Below are positions 22,400-33,344 of a stretch of 64,000 bases of DNA, one piece after another. Source of the stretch: Arion vulgaris (lineage: Eukaryota; Mollusca; Gastropoda; Stylommatophora; Arionidae); NCBI GenBank assembly GCA_020796225.1, contig CM036754.1, positions 67,076,000 through 67,139,999 on the forward strand, written 5' to 3'. The notes beneath the pieces were generated by a model. It was not told where the DNA came from, ran no database searches, and was given only the letters and a program-made list of their open reading frames with translations. Numbering within the stretch: the first letter of the stretch is position 1; each line of letters opens with the position of its first letter. Made by a program: the position numbers and the translations under genes.

Positions 22400-22875
22400 C
22401 TGTCCATGTCTGTCTTATCTCAGTACAAGACAAGATTTAGTTAAAGACACAAACTTGCTTATCTCAGTTAACAAGACAGATTTAGTTAATACTGACATTA
22501 AACATTAACTTATCTCAGTTAACAAGACAAGATTTAGTTAACACAGACTTGTATCTTATCTCAGTTAACAAGACACAATTTAGCTAACACAGACTTGTAT
22601 CTTATCTCAGTTAACAAGACAAGATTTAGTTTACACAGACTTTTATCTTATCTCAGTTAACAAGACAAGATTTAGTTTACACAGACTTTTATCTTATCTC
22701 AGTTAACAAGGCAAGATTTAGTTAACACAGACTTGTATCTTGTTTCAGTTAACAAGACTTAGTTAACACAGACATAAACTTGTATCTTATCTCAGTTAAC
22801 AAGACAAGATTTAGTTAACACTGACATTAAACATTAACCGTATCTCAGTTAACAAAACAAGATTTAGTTAATGAC
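22400..22875. repeat. ~46-bp tandem array, about 9-10 units
   Basis: The unit contains CTTATCTCAGTTAACAAGAC and AAGATTTAGTTAACACAGAC. Units vary by insertion of TGACATTAAACATTAAC at both ends of the array. Confidence 0.93.
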
Positions 22876-22971
22876 ATAACGACTGTAACAAACTTAAACT
22901 GCCAATATAATACTTTTCATGTAATGAAATGTTACCTATGTTAAAATGCATTTGTCTTCAATATTTAATAG

Positions 22972-23203
22972 AACGTATGTGTCTTACTGGTAGTGAGATC
23001 GATCACAACCCAAGAGTACCAGGTTCAAACACTGCGGCGGGCAGTTTGGAAGCAAATTTGCTGCTGTGGATTTCTAAGAACGGTAAAAATTGACCTCACC
23101 ATTTAGAAAACAATGACAAACTACTGAACGTATAAATGGTGCCTAGAAGATCAACGACTTGGTTACTGTGCTTGATAGCGATGGCCGGTAAAAGATATGC
23201 CTT
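22972..23203 (+). mobile_element. SINE-4 with tRNA-like head
   Basis: The head reads GTGTCTTACTGGTAGTGAG, then about 35 bases later CCAGGTTCAAACAC, resembling the A-box region and the B box (GGTTCAAAC) of a tRNA promoter. The body contains the words shared with the two truncated copies at 15.0 and 17.1 kb. Confidence 0.6.
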
Positions 23204-23456
23204 CTTCGAACGTTCCATATCGACCACTTGTTAACCACTCTGTGTGATTTGTATGTGATCTGAGCCTAAGAGCGATTGTACGCTGTGCCAGTTATGCACG
23301 TACGATTAAGTAGGCCAGCACATCCGACTTTGCAATTCTTTTTATTTACTAGGGTTACTTAGGTTCGTACCTTAGTCGTCTCTTACGACATGCCTTGTCG
23401 GTCGAGGTGGTACTATTCTTTGCTTCCCTTGTGGACCCTGGCACCACACAGGCGAA
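23204..23456 (-). mobile_element. SINE-1, most complete copy
   Basis: The minus strand begins CGCCTGTGTGGTGCCAGGGT, continues through GACAAGGCATGTCGTAAGAG, and ends GTTCGAAGAAG. The head is clearly related to the SINE-2 head, so SINE-1 and SINE-2 probably share a tRNA-derived ancestor and differ in the body. It directly abuts SINE-4. Confidence 0.8.
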
Positions 23457-23889
23457 GGATATGCCACAATTTCATTTCATTTATTAGAGAGAGAACTAAA
23501 AATGTTTTAAAAATACAAGTAATAGACATGACATATGCAATGGCTCTGTAAACATTGAAAAATGTAGGATAGAGGAAAAAAAAGAAGAAACTTTGGGGTT
23601 AGTGGGCTATAGTATGTCTCCGATCAGAGTGGGAGAGAGAGAGCTGTGGACTGCAGATTATTATATAGAAAATATAAGAAGTAGAAAAATGTTATAGGCA
23701 ATGTAAACATGTAACAGCAGGTACAGAAGAATATATGATATGCAATGCACTGTAATGGAGGCAAGTATCCAAAACAGGATGTACATATATATGAGAGCGG
23801 GAATAGAGAAAATATGCATTACGTCATCAACAAATGAGTTATTAAATACGAACCAATATGATCGCAGTAAGGTCTAAGGGTGGACAATA
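23457..23889. other. Unassigned sequence
   Basis: Purine-rich, no motif recognised. Confidence 0.35.
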
Positions 23890-24245
23890 AATACAGAAAC
23901 CAGAAGATGAGATCTGTAAGAAGAGACAGGTTGAGAAATGAAGACATCAGGAAAAAGTGGGTACAACATCAGTACTGAACTTCATCAAGAAACAACAAAT
24001 TAAATGGTTGGCCACATAAGCAGATTACCAATAGACCCAAAGAGCAATGTTCCCCTGAGACAGTGAATACAATGCAAAAGCTGTTCACGCAAAAAGTGAA
24101 CCTCAGAGATAACAGAGGCGACGAAAAACACTGTTTATGAAGCGCACTTTAAAAAAATCTGCTCTAGAAGTCTTTTCTTATCCTGTTACTATGATGCAAA
24201 ACATGATTAGAGAAAATGAAAGAAAGGAGGAGAGATTTTTGTCAA
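23890..24245 (+). pseudogene. LINE-B C-terminal fragment plus 3' tail
   Basis: Encodes RRDRLRNEDIRKKWVQ (the RxRNEDIR motif before the ORF2 end), then frameshifted remnants. The stretch 24143-24245, with CTCTAGAAGTC and GATTAGAGAAAATG, recurs at 32845-32970 and 33826-33905, marking the 3' end of this LINE. Confidence 0.6.
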
Positions 24246-24418
24246 AATTGCCTGAATATGCAATTAGAAAGGAATAAATAGTACAGATGAAATGCCATCC
24301 TCAAACATGTTGGTTGAACTCAGCATTTTATGTCTCTGGACATGTAGTTAGAGACATTCAGACACAACAATTCTTCACTTCTTTGGTGCGTCCTTCCTTT
24401 CTTGCCACCACATTGCCA

Positions 24419-24690
24419 TTCTCTTGTGTACAAGTCAGATGGAGACAACTTCCATTAGTGTCTTCTTGCCACCCACATTGCCACTTCTCTTGTGTACAAG
24501 TCAGATGGAGACAACTTCCATTAGTGTCTTCTTGCCACCCACATTGCCACTTCTCTTGTGTACAAGTCAGAGGGAGACAACTGTCATTAGTGTCATCTTG
24601 CCTCACACATTGCCACTTCTCTTGTGTACAAGTCAGATGGAGACAACTTTCATTAGTGTCTTCTTCATATTTGGATTACAGACATCAATG
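24419..24690. repeat. 66-bp tandem repeat, 4 units
   Basis: The unit begins CTCTTGTGTACAAGTCAGAT and includes CATTAGTGTCTTCTTGCC. Because 66 is divisible by 3, open frames run through it on both strands (24287-24697, 24424-24720 plus; 24358-24606 minus). These are by-products, with no start context or flanking gene. Confidence 0.93.
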
Positions 24691-24887
24691 TCAATGAAAC
24701 GGGAAAGCAGTCATCTCTAGACATCCCACAATGTCACAGAAAATATTGTGATAGAAAAAGACTATGTTCATATGCAACTCATATATTTATGAACAAGACC
24801 AAGGAGAAGACATTGTCACACAAAAAACATACAATGATGGAAAATGGTATGCCACAGTATGGAACTTAATCATATACTAACAGCATG

Positions 24888-25095
24888 GTAATTTGAACCT
24901 GGGACCACACAACTATGAAGCAAGTGTATTAACCACTATGCTATCTTGCTTCTCAAGTCCTCAATATGCTTGACACGAATTCTCTCTGCCCAGGTCTTCC
25001 ATGTGCACACATTTTCTGGTCCACTTATTGTTTCTTGTCATTTTTTCTTAGTACAGCATGATTATTTAGTTTTCTGTAAACACTCCACCCCTGGA
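24888..25095 (-). mobile_element. SINE-6 copy (tRNA-derived)
   Basis: The minus strand reads AAGATAGCATAGTGGTTAAT, a perfect A box TAGCATAGTGG, and then about 35 bases later CCCAGGTTCAAATTACC, close to a B box. The body word TGGTCCACTTATTG is shared with 27525-27735. Confidence 0.75.
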
Positions 25096-25159
25096 AATGT
25101 CAACAGCAGGTAACCATGGAGATACAAAGAATCTAATAGTTGAGGAAACTAGATCCTAA

Positions 25160-25400
25160 CCGTAATTTCTTTTTTTTAACTACATCAAGGAGAGGAATCG
25201 CAATGCAGGAATTGAAGTGGCAGGCAAAATGTTCAAGAAAGAAAGGATGCCCTAGGGAAACCCTGAAATGAACTTTGCAGAGACAGGCAAGAAATATCGG
25301 ACTCAATTCCATGGAAGAGATTGAACGAGTTGCCCATGACAGATCGGTATGGAGAAATTACTTGCAGTACCTATTAACATATAACAGTAAGAGAGGGATA
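25160..25400 (+). pseudogene. LINE C-terminal fragment
   Basis: A decayed plus-strand frame reads AGIEVAGK, then a stop-interrupted linker, then FAETGKKYRTQFHGRD. It is similar to 58620-58745 (RIPAGIEVGGKS, NFDERGKNVSLNSMED), so it is the same LINE tail in two copies. Confidence 0.5.
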
Positions 25401-25599
25401 TAATATAATAAAATAATATCAGGGAGTATCCTCTATTGAAAAATAGACTACATGGGGTAATTACTTTAAGATAAAAACACTTTATGTCCCAAAAAAATGA
25501 GCAGGCTCCTTATCCAGAACGTTCACCCAGCAGTAATAACTCACCTGCTTTTGGCTCCAATCACAAAAAAAGAATATTTGAAAAGTTGTTATTTAAAGT

Positions 25600-26665
25600 G
25601 AATGAGCAAGTGGCATCCTGTAGTAAGTGAGGAAGCTTTTATGGGCTAGGGAGAGGCAAACCAGACAAATATGTATGCCGAGATCGGATGTGCTAGGATG
25701 AGCAGGTGGTGTCCTGTAGTAAGTTAGAAGACTTTCATGAGCTAGGGATGCAAACCATGTCAATATGTATGCTGAGATCGGTCGGATGTGCTAGGACGAG
25801 CAGGTGGTGCCCTGTAGTAAGTGAGAAGACTTTCATGAGCTAGGGATGCAAACCATGTCAATATGTATGCTAAGATTGGCGATGTGCTAGGATGAGGAGG
25901 TGGTGCCCTGTAGTAAGTGAGAAGACTTTCATGAGCTAGGAGACAAACCATGCCAATATGATGCTGAGATCGGTCGGATGTACTAGGATGAGCAGGTGGT
26001 GCCCTGTAGTAAGCAAGGAGACTTTCATTAGATAGGGATGCAAACCATGCCAATATGTATGCTGAGATCGGTCGGATGTGCTAAGATGAGGAGGTGGTGC
26101 CCTGTAGTAAGTGACAAGACTTTCATGAGCCAGGGAGACAAACCATGCCAATATGTATGCTGAGATCGGTCGGGTGTACTAGGATGAGCAGGTGGTGCCC
26201 TGTAGTAAGTGAGGAGACTTTCATTAGCTAGGGATGCAAACCATGCCAATATGTATGCTGAGATTGGTCGGATGTGCTAGGACGAGCAGGTGGTGCCCTG
26301 TAGTAAGTGAGAAGACTTTCATGAGCTAGGGATGCAAACCATGTCAATATGTATGTTGAGATCGGTCGGATGTGCTAGGATGAGGAGGTGGTGCCCTGTA
26401 GTAAGTGAGAAGACTTTCATGAGCTAGGGAGACAAACCATGCCAATATGTATGCTGAGATCGGTTGGATGTACTAGGATGAGCAGGTAGTGCCATGTAGT
26501 AAGTGAGGAGACTTTCATGAGCTAGGGATGCAAACCATGCCAATATGTATGCGGAGATCGGATGTGCTAGGATGAGCAGGTGGTGCCCTGTAGTAAGTGA
26601 GGAGACTTTCATGAGCTAGGGAGACAAACCATGCCAATATGCATGCTGAGATTGGATGTGCTAGG
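25600..26665. repeat. ~98-bp tandem array, 11 units, with higher-order pattern
   Basis: The unit contains GGTGCCCTGTAGTAAGTGAG, ACTTTCATGAGCTAGGGA and ATGCCAATATGTATGCTGAG. Units fall into classes (GGGATG or GGAGAC before CAAACC; TGTGCTAGG or TGTACTAGG; GAGCAGG or GAGGAGG) that recur in order. This suggests that blocks of several units were duplicated together. The minus-strand open frames here are by-products. Confidence 0.95.
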
Positions 26666-27199
26666 TCTAAAGATACGAAATATCACATCTTAATCGCTGC
26701 ACTCTACAGCACAACATACTTATGATCTTGTGGCACTAACTGCGGTTAACACTTGGTTAGTCTAACTCAAACACAGAAGAAGGCGACTACGATAAAACAA
26801 CCTTTTTACGTTCATGCTCATCATCAGCCCTCATCGCACCCCAAATGATCATAGTGCAGAGACAATAACATATCTCCAATGAATTCAAACTTATACCTTT
26901 ACCGCTATTGCCTCTAGATCTTTCATGAGTAGTTTGGGCTGTTTCATTTTACAACCTGCGAGGAGACTGCCCTTATTCCTCCCTACCCCAGAAACCACAC
27001 AGGGCAACTTTTTATGCTGCTATGTACTAAATGTTAACAAACAAGTATGTATTGAGCCTACTATGAGGTGTGACAGCGATAGCGGTCAACAACACGCTTG
27101 CCAGTAACCATGTAAATTCTGTGGTTCATGGCCAACTTGGGCAAAACATTTTCTGTGCACAAGAACACAGGTTCCATAATCCTTAACTTGGGGATCTAA
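26666..27199. other. Unassigned sequence
   Basis: The open frame 26925-27107 shows no domain. No repeat partner recognised. Confidence 0.35.
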
Positions 27200-27430
27200 A
27201 TTACAAGTCCAATGATGATAAGCAAGCCTTTGTGCAAAAATCCAGCAGAGGTGCCATATTAGTAGGCGCCCCGACTATGTCTGAATTCATAGCCGGCAAA
27301 AAACCACAAAAACTATGAGGTATATTGGAAAATACAGTGTTATGTGCATATCTGATCAGCAGTACAGAATGAGTGATGTGATCAACATCATATTGGTCGC
27401 CATTACTTACTAGTGTTTTATATAGTGTTT
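27200..27430 (-). pseudogene. Possible hAT/DUF4371-type transposase fragment
   Basis: The minus-strand frame reads DVDHITHSVLLIRYAHN then HSFCGFLPAM. The D-hydrophobic-S-x-x-x-x-RY-x-x-x spacing and a following F-x-GF resemble the strand around the first catalytic Asp of hAT transposases. The match is weak and the ends cannot be defined. Confidence 0.25.
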
Positions 27431-27524
27431 CTTTGCTATCCAACCGAGACTGGGTTAAAATGACCTGTTTCTGCTAGGACCCCCAATAGATTTCTGAATG
27501 TCCCCCCCCCAATAGATTTTGGAC

Positions 27525-27735
27525 CAGGTAACTGTGCATACGAAGCTTGTATATTAACTACTATGCTATCTTGCTTTTCATGTCTTGAATGTGCTTGACC
27601 TGAATATTCTGAGCAGGTCTTCACTTCAACATGGTGCACACATTTTCTGGTCCACTTATTGATTCTTGTCTTTGGTACACATTTTTTCATATCCCAGCTT
27701 GAATCTAATGGTTTGATTTTTTTCAAACAATCCCT
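27525..27735 (-). mobile_element. SINE-6 copy
   Basis: The minus strand has AAGATAGCATAGTAGTTAAT (A box with one change) and shares the body word TGGTCCACTTATTG with 24888-25095. Confidence 0.7.
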
Positions 27736-27779
27736 CCCAAACCCCCACCCATTTTATCAGGTTGGTTCGTACTAACATT

Positions 27780-28400
27780 AGTGTCTGTTGTCACAGCTTA
27801 CAGTAATGCTACTATATCTGCATATTTCAGCTCGACACATAGTTCGAGCACATTTGGAACATGGTTATATTTCCTTTTCTGATCCCTGCTGGGTTAGACA
27901 GACTGCCTTGATGCAGCTTGCTACCTGGGTCACCACTTGAAGGTGGTGTAAGATCTTGGTCATCTCTTGTTTACTGACCCCAACGGATGCCATCTCATTC
28001 CCTGAATTGACTGACTCTTTTTGTTTGTTCAATTCTTGTAAATATTGTTAAGAAAAACGCAGTATGAGCTTTCATTCTGTTTTCTATATAGAGTTGTGAC
28101 AGTTTCTACACTTTTGTTTGTTTCATATGCAGGAGTCTGGACAGTCCTTGCCTTGGTGTGCAAATCTTGTGGTGTGCTAATATCATATGTTGTGAAGACA
28201 TCTGCCTGCACAGATGGGGTCTCATTTTTTGCTTATAACAAGGTTTCAATTCACTGACTGCTTTTTCCTGGGGTTTATTTGACATGTACTTGATGAAGGT
28301 CTTTTGGTCAAAACATTGTTACCGGTTATTATTGTACTTGGTACAAATGTTGTATTTGGTAGTTTTGTTTCTGTTGATGTTCGATTAAAAAAAAAGATAT
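27780..28400 (+). repeat. PLE-like 3' untranslated region and tail
   Basis: 27780-28000 resembles 16600-16850 (GGTTAGACAGAC, GGGTCACCAC, GTAAGATCTTGGT). The end 28285-28400 carries TTGATGAAGGTCTTTTGGTC followed by AAAACATTG, the same hairpin-like motif as at 17.3 kb, and stops at an A-rich run. No RT or endonuclease motif is present in this copy. Confidence 0.5.
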
Positions 28401-28414
28401 TCACATAGCCCATG

Positions 28415-28745
28415 TTTTAGCCTACTTAAGGCTGTTCAACGATACGACTATCACACACTCGACAGACAAGGACATACCATCATCTTCAGTCTCAGAACGA
28501 CATAACAGACTGAATAAACACTGAACACAGTCTACGATGATTGTTCCCCCTCCTCCGTGTATCTGTGACAGCTCTGATCAAACCACAGAACATGTTCTGC
28601 AAGACTGTCCCTTGTATGTCCTCCCTAGAAAGAGATGCTGGCCCTACAACACAACACTACATTTAAAACTACATGGCACCAGAGATGAGCTCAAGATAAC
28701 AGTTGACTTCATCATAAGAATGCATCTGACGGTATAAACACCAAA
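28415..28745 (+). pseudogene. Retroelement C-terminal fragment (CxC...H...C zinc-knuckle type)
   Basis: The frame 28537-28737 reads PPCICDSSDQTTEHVLQDCP, followed by KRCWP and KLHGTRDELKITVDFI. The C-x-C-x(9)-EH-x-x-x-x-C pattern and the LYG/LHGT block are the conserved C-terminal zinc-knuckle-like module of non-LTR retrotransposon polymerases. Only this end is present. Confidence 0.7.
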
Positions 28746-28974
28746 ATAGCCATGAAGAAGCCTACTTAACATACAAATCTTCATATTTCAAATGTACTAT
28801 ATCCATGAGTAAACAAAATGTGTCTCAAACACAATCAATCAACACATACAAGATTCATCCACATACTTGTAGCAGGCCATTTTGCTTGAAATATCAGTGT
28901 ATTGTCAGTTTTTAATAAACTTATTCCAGCACTATTACCGAATAACTGCATCAGAAAGCTATACAAACTCAGTT

Positions 28975-29144
28975 GTGCATGCAGAATTTTGCAATTGAAT
29001 AATCATTAAAAATTTGAATTCTGCATTTTAATTCATCTTATGCCCATCTTACACGATCCATTTTTGTCATGTATATAATCATTTGAAAATTGACCAGGTA
29101 TGACAGAAATATATATCAATTTTCTATGTCAAAGTGAAAATAGA

Positions 29145-29225
<81 letters not shown>

Positions 29226-29322
29226 GGGAGGTTGGTGTGTTTGGCAAACTGTTATAATGGGGAGGGAGGCGTTACAAAGTTTATGTTGTGCAAAGTGGGC
29301 CGCAAAAGTTTGGGAATCTATG
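28975..29322 (+). mobile_element. Second copy of the hAT-derived family (cf. 3909-4888)
   Basis: Shares TTACACGATCCATTTT and the right end GTTTGGGAATCTATG with the element at 3909-4888. Interrupted by a (TA)n tract. The left end was not located. Confidence 0.6.
29146..29222. repeat. (TA)n microsatellite
   Basis: Nearly pure TA dinucleotides, about 38 repeats. Confidence 0.97.
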
Positions 29323-29786
29323 CTCTAGAACAACCTCCTATTTTTCATTGTTTTGAGGATCATCTTCATCGCACATGTCCATAATTTCTCTGATCTCCTC
29401 CTAAGCTTATCTTTCAGTGTGTTTAGACTAATAACTCCTGTTCTGTGATGGTTGATGTATCTACTGGGGTTTCTCTTGTGGTATTCCTGTCCTGCCGCAT
29501 GTAGCAGTATGCATAACTTACGACTATAAATGAGCAGAATAAAATATGGAATAAAACAGTTCTACAAAGTACATAATTTTTTACCACAGCACAGTTATCA
29601 AGTACAGGACACATGTAACAAAAATTTGTCCACAATCATAAATAAGAAGAGACGACTAACAGTAAAATCAACCAATACTTCTGAACAGATCTGAATGAAT
29701 TTTTTAGCTAGCCAAAAACAGAAGTGCTGGCTGGAATGTGTAGAAAATGCTTCTGCAAATAGCAATTTAACATATGTATGCTTTTC
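29323..29786. other. Unassigned sequence
   Basis: The words CTCTGATCTCCTCCTAAGC and TCAGTGTGTT resemble the decayed LINE-A 3' tail on the minus strand. Nothing else was recognised. Confidence 0.35.
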
Positions 29787-30033
29787 TTCTTCTTTGCGTT
29801 CGTTCTTTACAACCAATATTAATTACTCTTTGTGATATGTTTGATCTTTGCCAAGAACGTGTATATGTTCATACATTGGTTTGGTGGGCCCCTAAATGCA
29901 TAGACTTCTACACGTTTACACACACCATCCAATTTCAGCCAAACCTCCTTAGTCACCCTTACGACATGCATGGCAGGAAACAGTGGTTCTATTCTTTACA
30001 CCCCAAATTTGGGTCCTGGTAACCACTCGGGCA
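29787..30033 (-). mobile_element. SINE-2 copy
   Basis: Reverse complement of the SINE-2 body, from CTTCTTCTTTGCGTTCGTTC to GGTAACCACTCGGGC. Its head side is part of the duplication at 29950-30247. Confidence 0.8.
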
Positions 30034-30247
30034 CATATGTATGCTCAAATGGTAGGATGGACTATAGTAATGCGTAAGCATTCATGTATAAACTCGGACA
30101 CCTCTTACGACATGCATGGCAAGAAACAGTGGTTCTATTCTTTACACCCCAAATTTGGGTCCCGGTAACCACTCAGGCGTATATGTATGCTCATATGGTA
30201 GGATGGATTATAGTAATGTGCAAGCATTCGTGTATAAACTCGGACAC
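29950..30247. repeat. ~150-bp tandem duplication including a SINE-2 head
   Basis: Two adjacent copies start near TTACGACATGCATGGCA and end TATAAACTCGGACAC (boundary about 30101). Each contains GTGGTTCTATTCTTTACACC and GGTAGGATGGA. The duplication joined the SINE end to unrelated flanking sequence, so it post-dates the SINE insertion. Confidence 0.85.
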
Positions 30248-31804
30248 ACAAGGGTTGTGGGTTTAATCCAACATTCGACATTTCTCCTACCTCCTGCTCA
30301 CTAAGGTCTATTAAGGTCTGAAAAGGCTATGGAAAATATATTTGCTCATATGATTAAAATTACACAGAGAAAGAAACAAATGTGGTTATACTGATGCAAA
30401 CCAAGCAGAAGATAATTTTGTATCTCTTTGTTTGCCCCCAAGTCTAACCAATTTAGAAACCACTCTTTGTAATTTTATACTTTGTGATCTGAAGTGTTAA
30501 ATACATTGTTCTATTCTTACAACAAAGCTGTAGTAAGTACTATTTGTGCTTTGCGACCAGCACATCTGATTTAACTATGCACCCTTTTATTTCAATAAAG
30601 GGTTCAATCTCCCGGTTGTTTCATTCATGATTTTAGTTAGATCTGGTAGGAATTAGATAAACTTTTTAGTTCAAAATCTGACAACGCAGTGGCACAAAAT
30701 CTACTTACTTAAAGTTTCAACATTAACAACCCCGACCATAGAATCTTTGAAGTGTGCATTTTATTTTGCACATATAGGACATCAATGTTGTTTATTCATT
30801 GAAAACTCATAAAACTGACATGAATAGATACATGACCATACCTGTCCTGAGGTTGCTGCAAATGTCCTTCTAGATATGATTGGAATCAACTCCGATACAA
30901 CAATAACTACTTTATTTTAGTCAAATTTAGTGGAGATGAACAGGATCTAACCATGATAAAAAAGGCAATCCCCATATATGATTATTAATATGAATGATCG
31001 TCCTACACAGCTATTATTATTATTATTTATACTTAACTCATTAACTGTAATCTGGTTAATGGTGAATGGTAATGGACACACGTTACACTTACTATGTATT
31101 GGTATTAGCCGTTACACTACAATTATAGTGTTCTATGCTCGTACCTTACGTCGTTAACTTTAACGGTTAACTTAAGTACCAGAAAACTATTCTTAAACTT
31201 AAATAATTGTAAATCCTAACTAGCTCGCTAAGCCTACCGAAAACAATAATTACTTGTCAAATATAACACATGCATGATAAAATTGTCAACACTACCAAAG
31301 TGTAACTTAACCATTGATTTAGAATACTCGTAAAGACAAGTTGAAGTAGTAGTAGTTTAGTTTAAGTCTAGATAGATATACTAACTTACTAAGTGAACTG
31401 AGAGGAACTAATTCTAATGAATTTTAGAATTATGAATTACCGTCGTAATTACGATACATATTATGATTATCCACAACAACTGAACTACTATACCGATACC
31501 GTGCAGTAGAGTATTATTTTGTATTATGTATATGTCACGAAAGTGTGTTTTTTCGTTTCTTTTGCGCATACAAGTTTCATTATTTAAAAAAAAAACACAT
31601 TGATTTGAGTACTTACAGAAAGTGTGCAAATCTTGACGGAAGTCAGTGACCAGCAGCCGACGTGTTGGAGGAACTCTAGGTGTAGAGCACTTATAATAGT
31701 ACTACATGCAGAACGGCACGTTTCATCAGTCACAAATTTTGATGACGTCATTTGACTGACAATTATGGGAAGTAAAGCTGTAAATATGAATACTGCAGGA
31801 CAAT
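30248..31804. other. Unassigned AT-rich sequence
   Basis: No gene motif seen over 1.5 kb. A small tRNA-like word (GTGGGTTTAATCC, ~30258) and a single TGACGTCA palindrome (31744-31751) are present but not supported as functional. Confidence 0.4.
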
Positions 31805-33250
31805 GATCATTACCCGCCCTTGATTAATAGATTGGACCTTCATCCCTGCACTTCGGTGAATAACCATATGTGCTCCGATATCTTTCGTACACAGGAAGAT
31901 CTCAGTGACAGTTCATGAACTCCGTAGCATTGGTGAGGGTTTCCGATGTAATTTTGCAGATGGTAATCTGATGTTTCACTCTTTAACTTGGCTCGCTTAA
32001 GAGCCAAGACAAAAACGACGGAAATTCTTCTCAATGACCTCCTTTTCGCTGACGATGCTGCCTTAGTCACCCACATTGATACTACACTGCAATGCCTAAT
32101 CAATAATTTGTCAAAGGCATGTCACCTATTTTCTCTGACTATAAGTGTCTCCAAAACAGTTGTACTATGTCAGGAAGGTAACACAACAAATATCACTTCA
32201 CATGGTAACCATCTAACACCAGTTCCAAAATTTTGCTATCTCGGGTCCATGGTCACTACCAGCCTTTCTCTTGATGAAGAAATCAACGCTCGTGTAGGAG
32301 TGCGACTACTACATTCGGCAAACTATCAAAGCGAGCGTGGGACAACACAAAACTGACATTGCAGACGAAGATTCAAATATATCGAGCCTGTGTAATTAGT
32401 TCTTTACTATATGGCCCAGAAACATGGACAGCCTACTCAAGACACGAGAGGAGACTTAACATCTTTCACCTTCGATGTCTGAAGTACTGCAACGTGCAAA
32501 CCTGCCTTCCATCATGGGCATGCTCAGCAGTAGACGACTAAGATGGTTGGGACATGTGAGAAGAATGGAAACTTATCGAATACCAAAACAAATGTTGTTC
32601 TGTGAACTTTCGGAGGGAAGAGGCACCAGGGCAGACCACTGCTCAGATATAAAGATGTCTGCAAAGCCTAAATGAAAACCTTTTCTATAGGTCCCCTACA
32701 TGGGAGGGACTAGCTGATGACAGAGTTGTGTGGAAAGCCAAATTATGAAAGGGCACAGAGTCTTTTGAGAAGAGACTTATGTATGAGCTGAATGACAAGA
32801 GAGAAAAGCGAAAACTCAGAAGTTGTCACAGTAAAACACTTGCCAATTTACCGTCTGTAAAGACGAAAAAGGCCATATATAAAAAATGCTGTTCTCGAAA
32901 TCTCTTCTTATCCTGAGGCTGTCAGTCAAAACTAGATTAGAGAATAGAAAAGTAGAACAATTTCTGTATGAATTTGATTAAAATTTTGTTTAAATGAATT
33001 TTTCCCAGACAACTGCTTATTAGCCGACTCTTATCGATTTTCAGCTTCTAATAGATCGTTTATGAGCTCAACTTCAATATGGGGCCTATGTTTTATTTTC
33101 CGTCTTCGATAGGACTAAGAACTTGATTTCATCCCATTGAGATCAGGTATCTATAAGAAAGCATCCCGATCGCTCCACGCATGGAATGAACGAAGTACAT
33201 TTGGAACGAAGAAGCGAGCCCCTTACCCTCCCGCCAGAATACTCTGATGT
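31805..33250 (-). mobile_element. SINE-3 copy split by a LINE insertion
   Basis: 31805-31970 and 32960-33250 align to consecutive parts of the SINE-3 copy at 52820-53260. The two halves are separated by a ~985-bp LINE fragment in the same relative place where the 53-kb copy is continuous. Confidence 0.6.
31985..32955 (+). pseudogene. Non-LTR retrotransposon reverse transcriptase and C-terminal fragment (LINE-B)
   Basis: The plus-strand frame contains LNDLLFADDAALVTH, the RT catalytic motif F/YxDD, then FSLTISVSKTVV (the following strand) and FCYLGSMVT. After a short frame change come KIQIYRACVISSLLYGPETW and RLNIFHLRCLK, then RRLRWLGHVRRM with PKQMLFCELSEGRG, the canonical thumb and C-terminal order of animal LINE ORF2. 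The N-terminal endonuclease and fingers are missing (5' truncation). The 3' tail (32845-32950) matches 24143-24245. Confidence 0.88.
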
Positions 33251-33344
33251 AGAATACTCTGTATACTATGGAGTTTAGCTGCATTCTTAGTAAGTGACCA
33301 AACCATTTCATTCTTTGTTTTTCAATGTAATTATAGCACGGTTC

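Noticed and set aside
24287..24720. Overlapping open frames on both strands over the 66-bp repeat
   Set aside because: The unit length is a multiple of 3, so any frame without a stop in one unit stays open. No flanking coding sequence.
25760..26612. Minus-strand repeat proteins with HESLLTYYRAPPAHPSTS-like units
   Set aside because: By-products of the ~98-bp array; frames break whenever a unit changes length.
31744..31751. TGACGTCA palindrome as a CRE enhancer site
   Set aside because: A single 8-bp match in 64 kb is close to chance expectation and no promoter or gene start is evident nearby.
32359..32675. Independent small genes
   Set aside because: Both frames are consecutive parts of one LINE ORF2 end (YGPETW then RWLGHVRRM).
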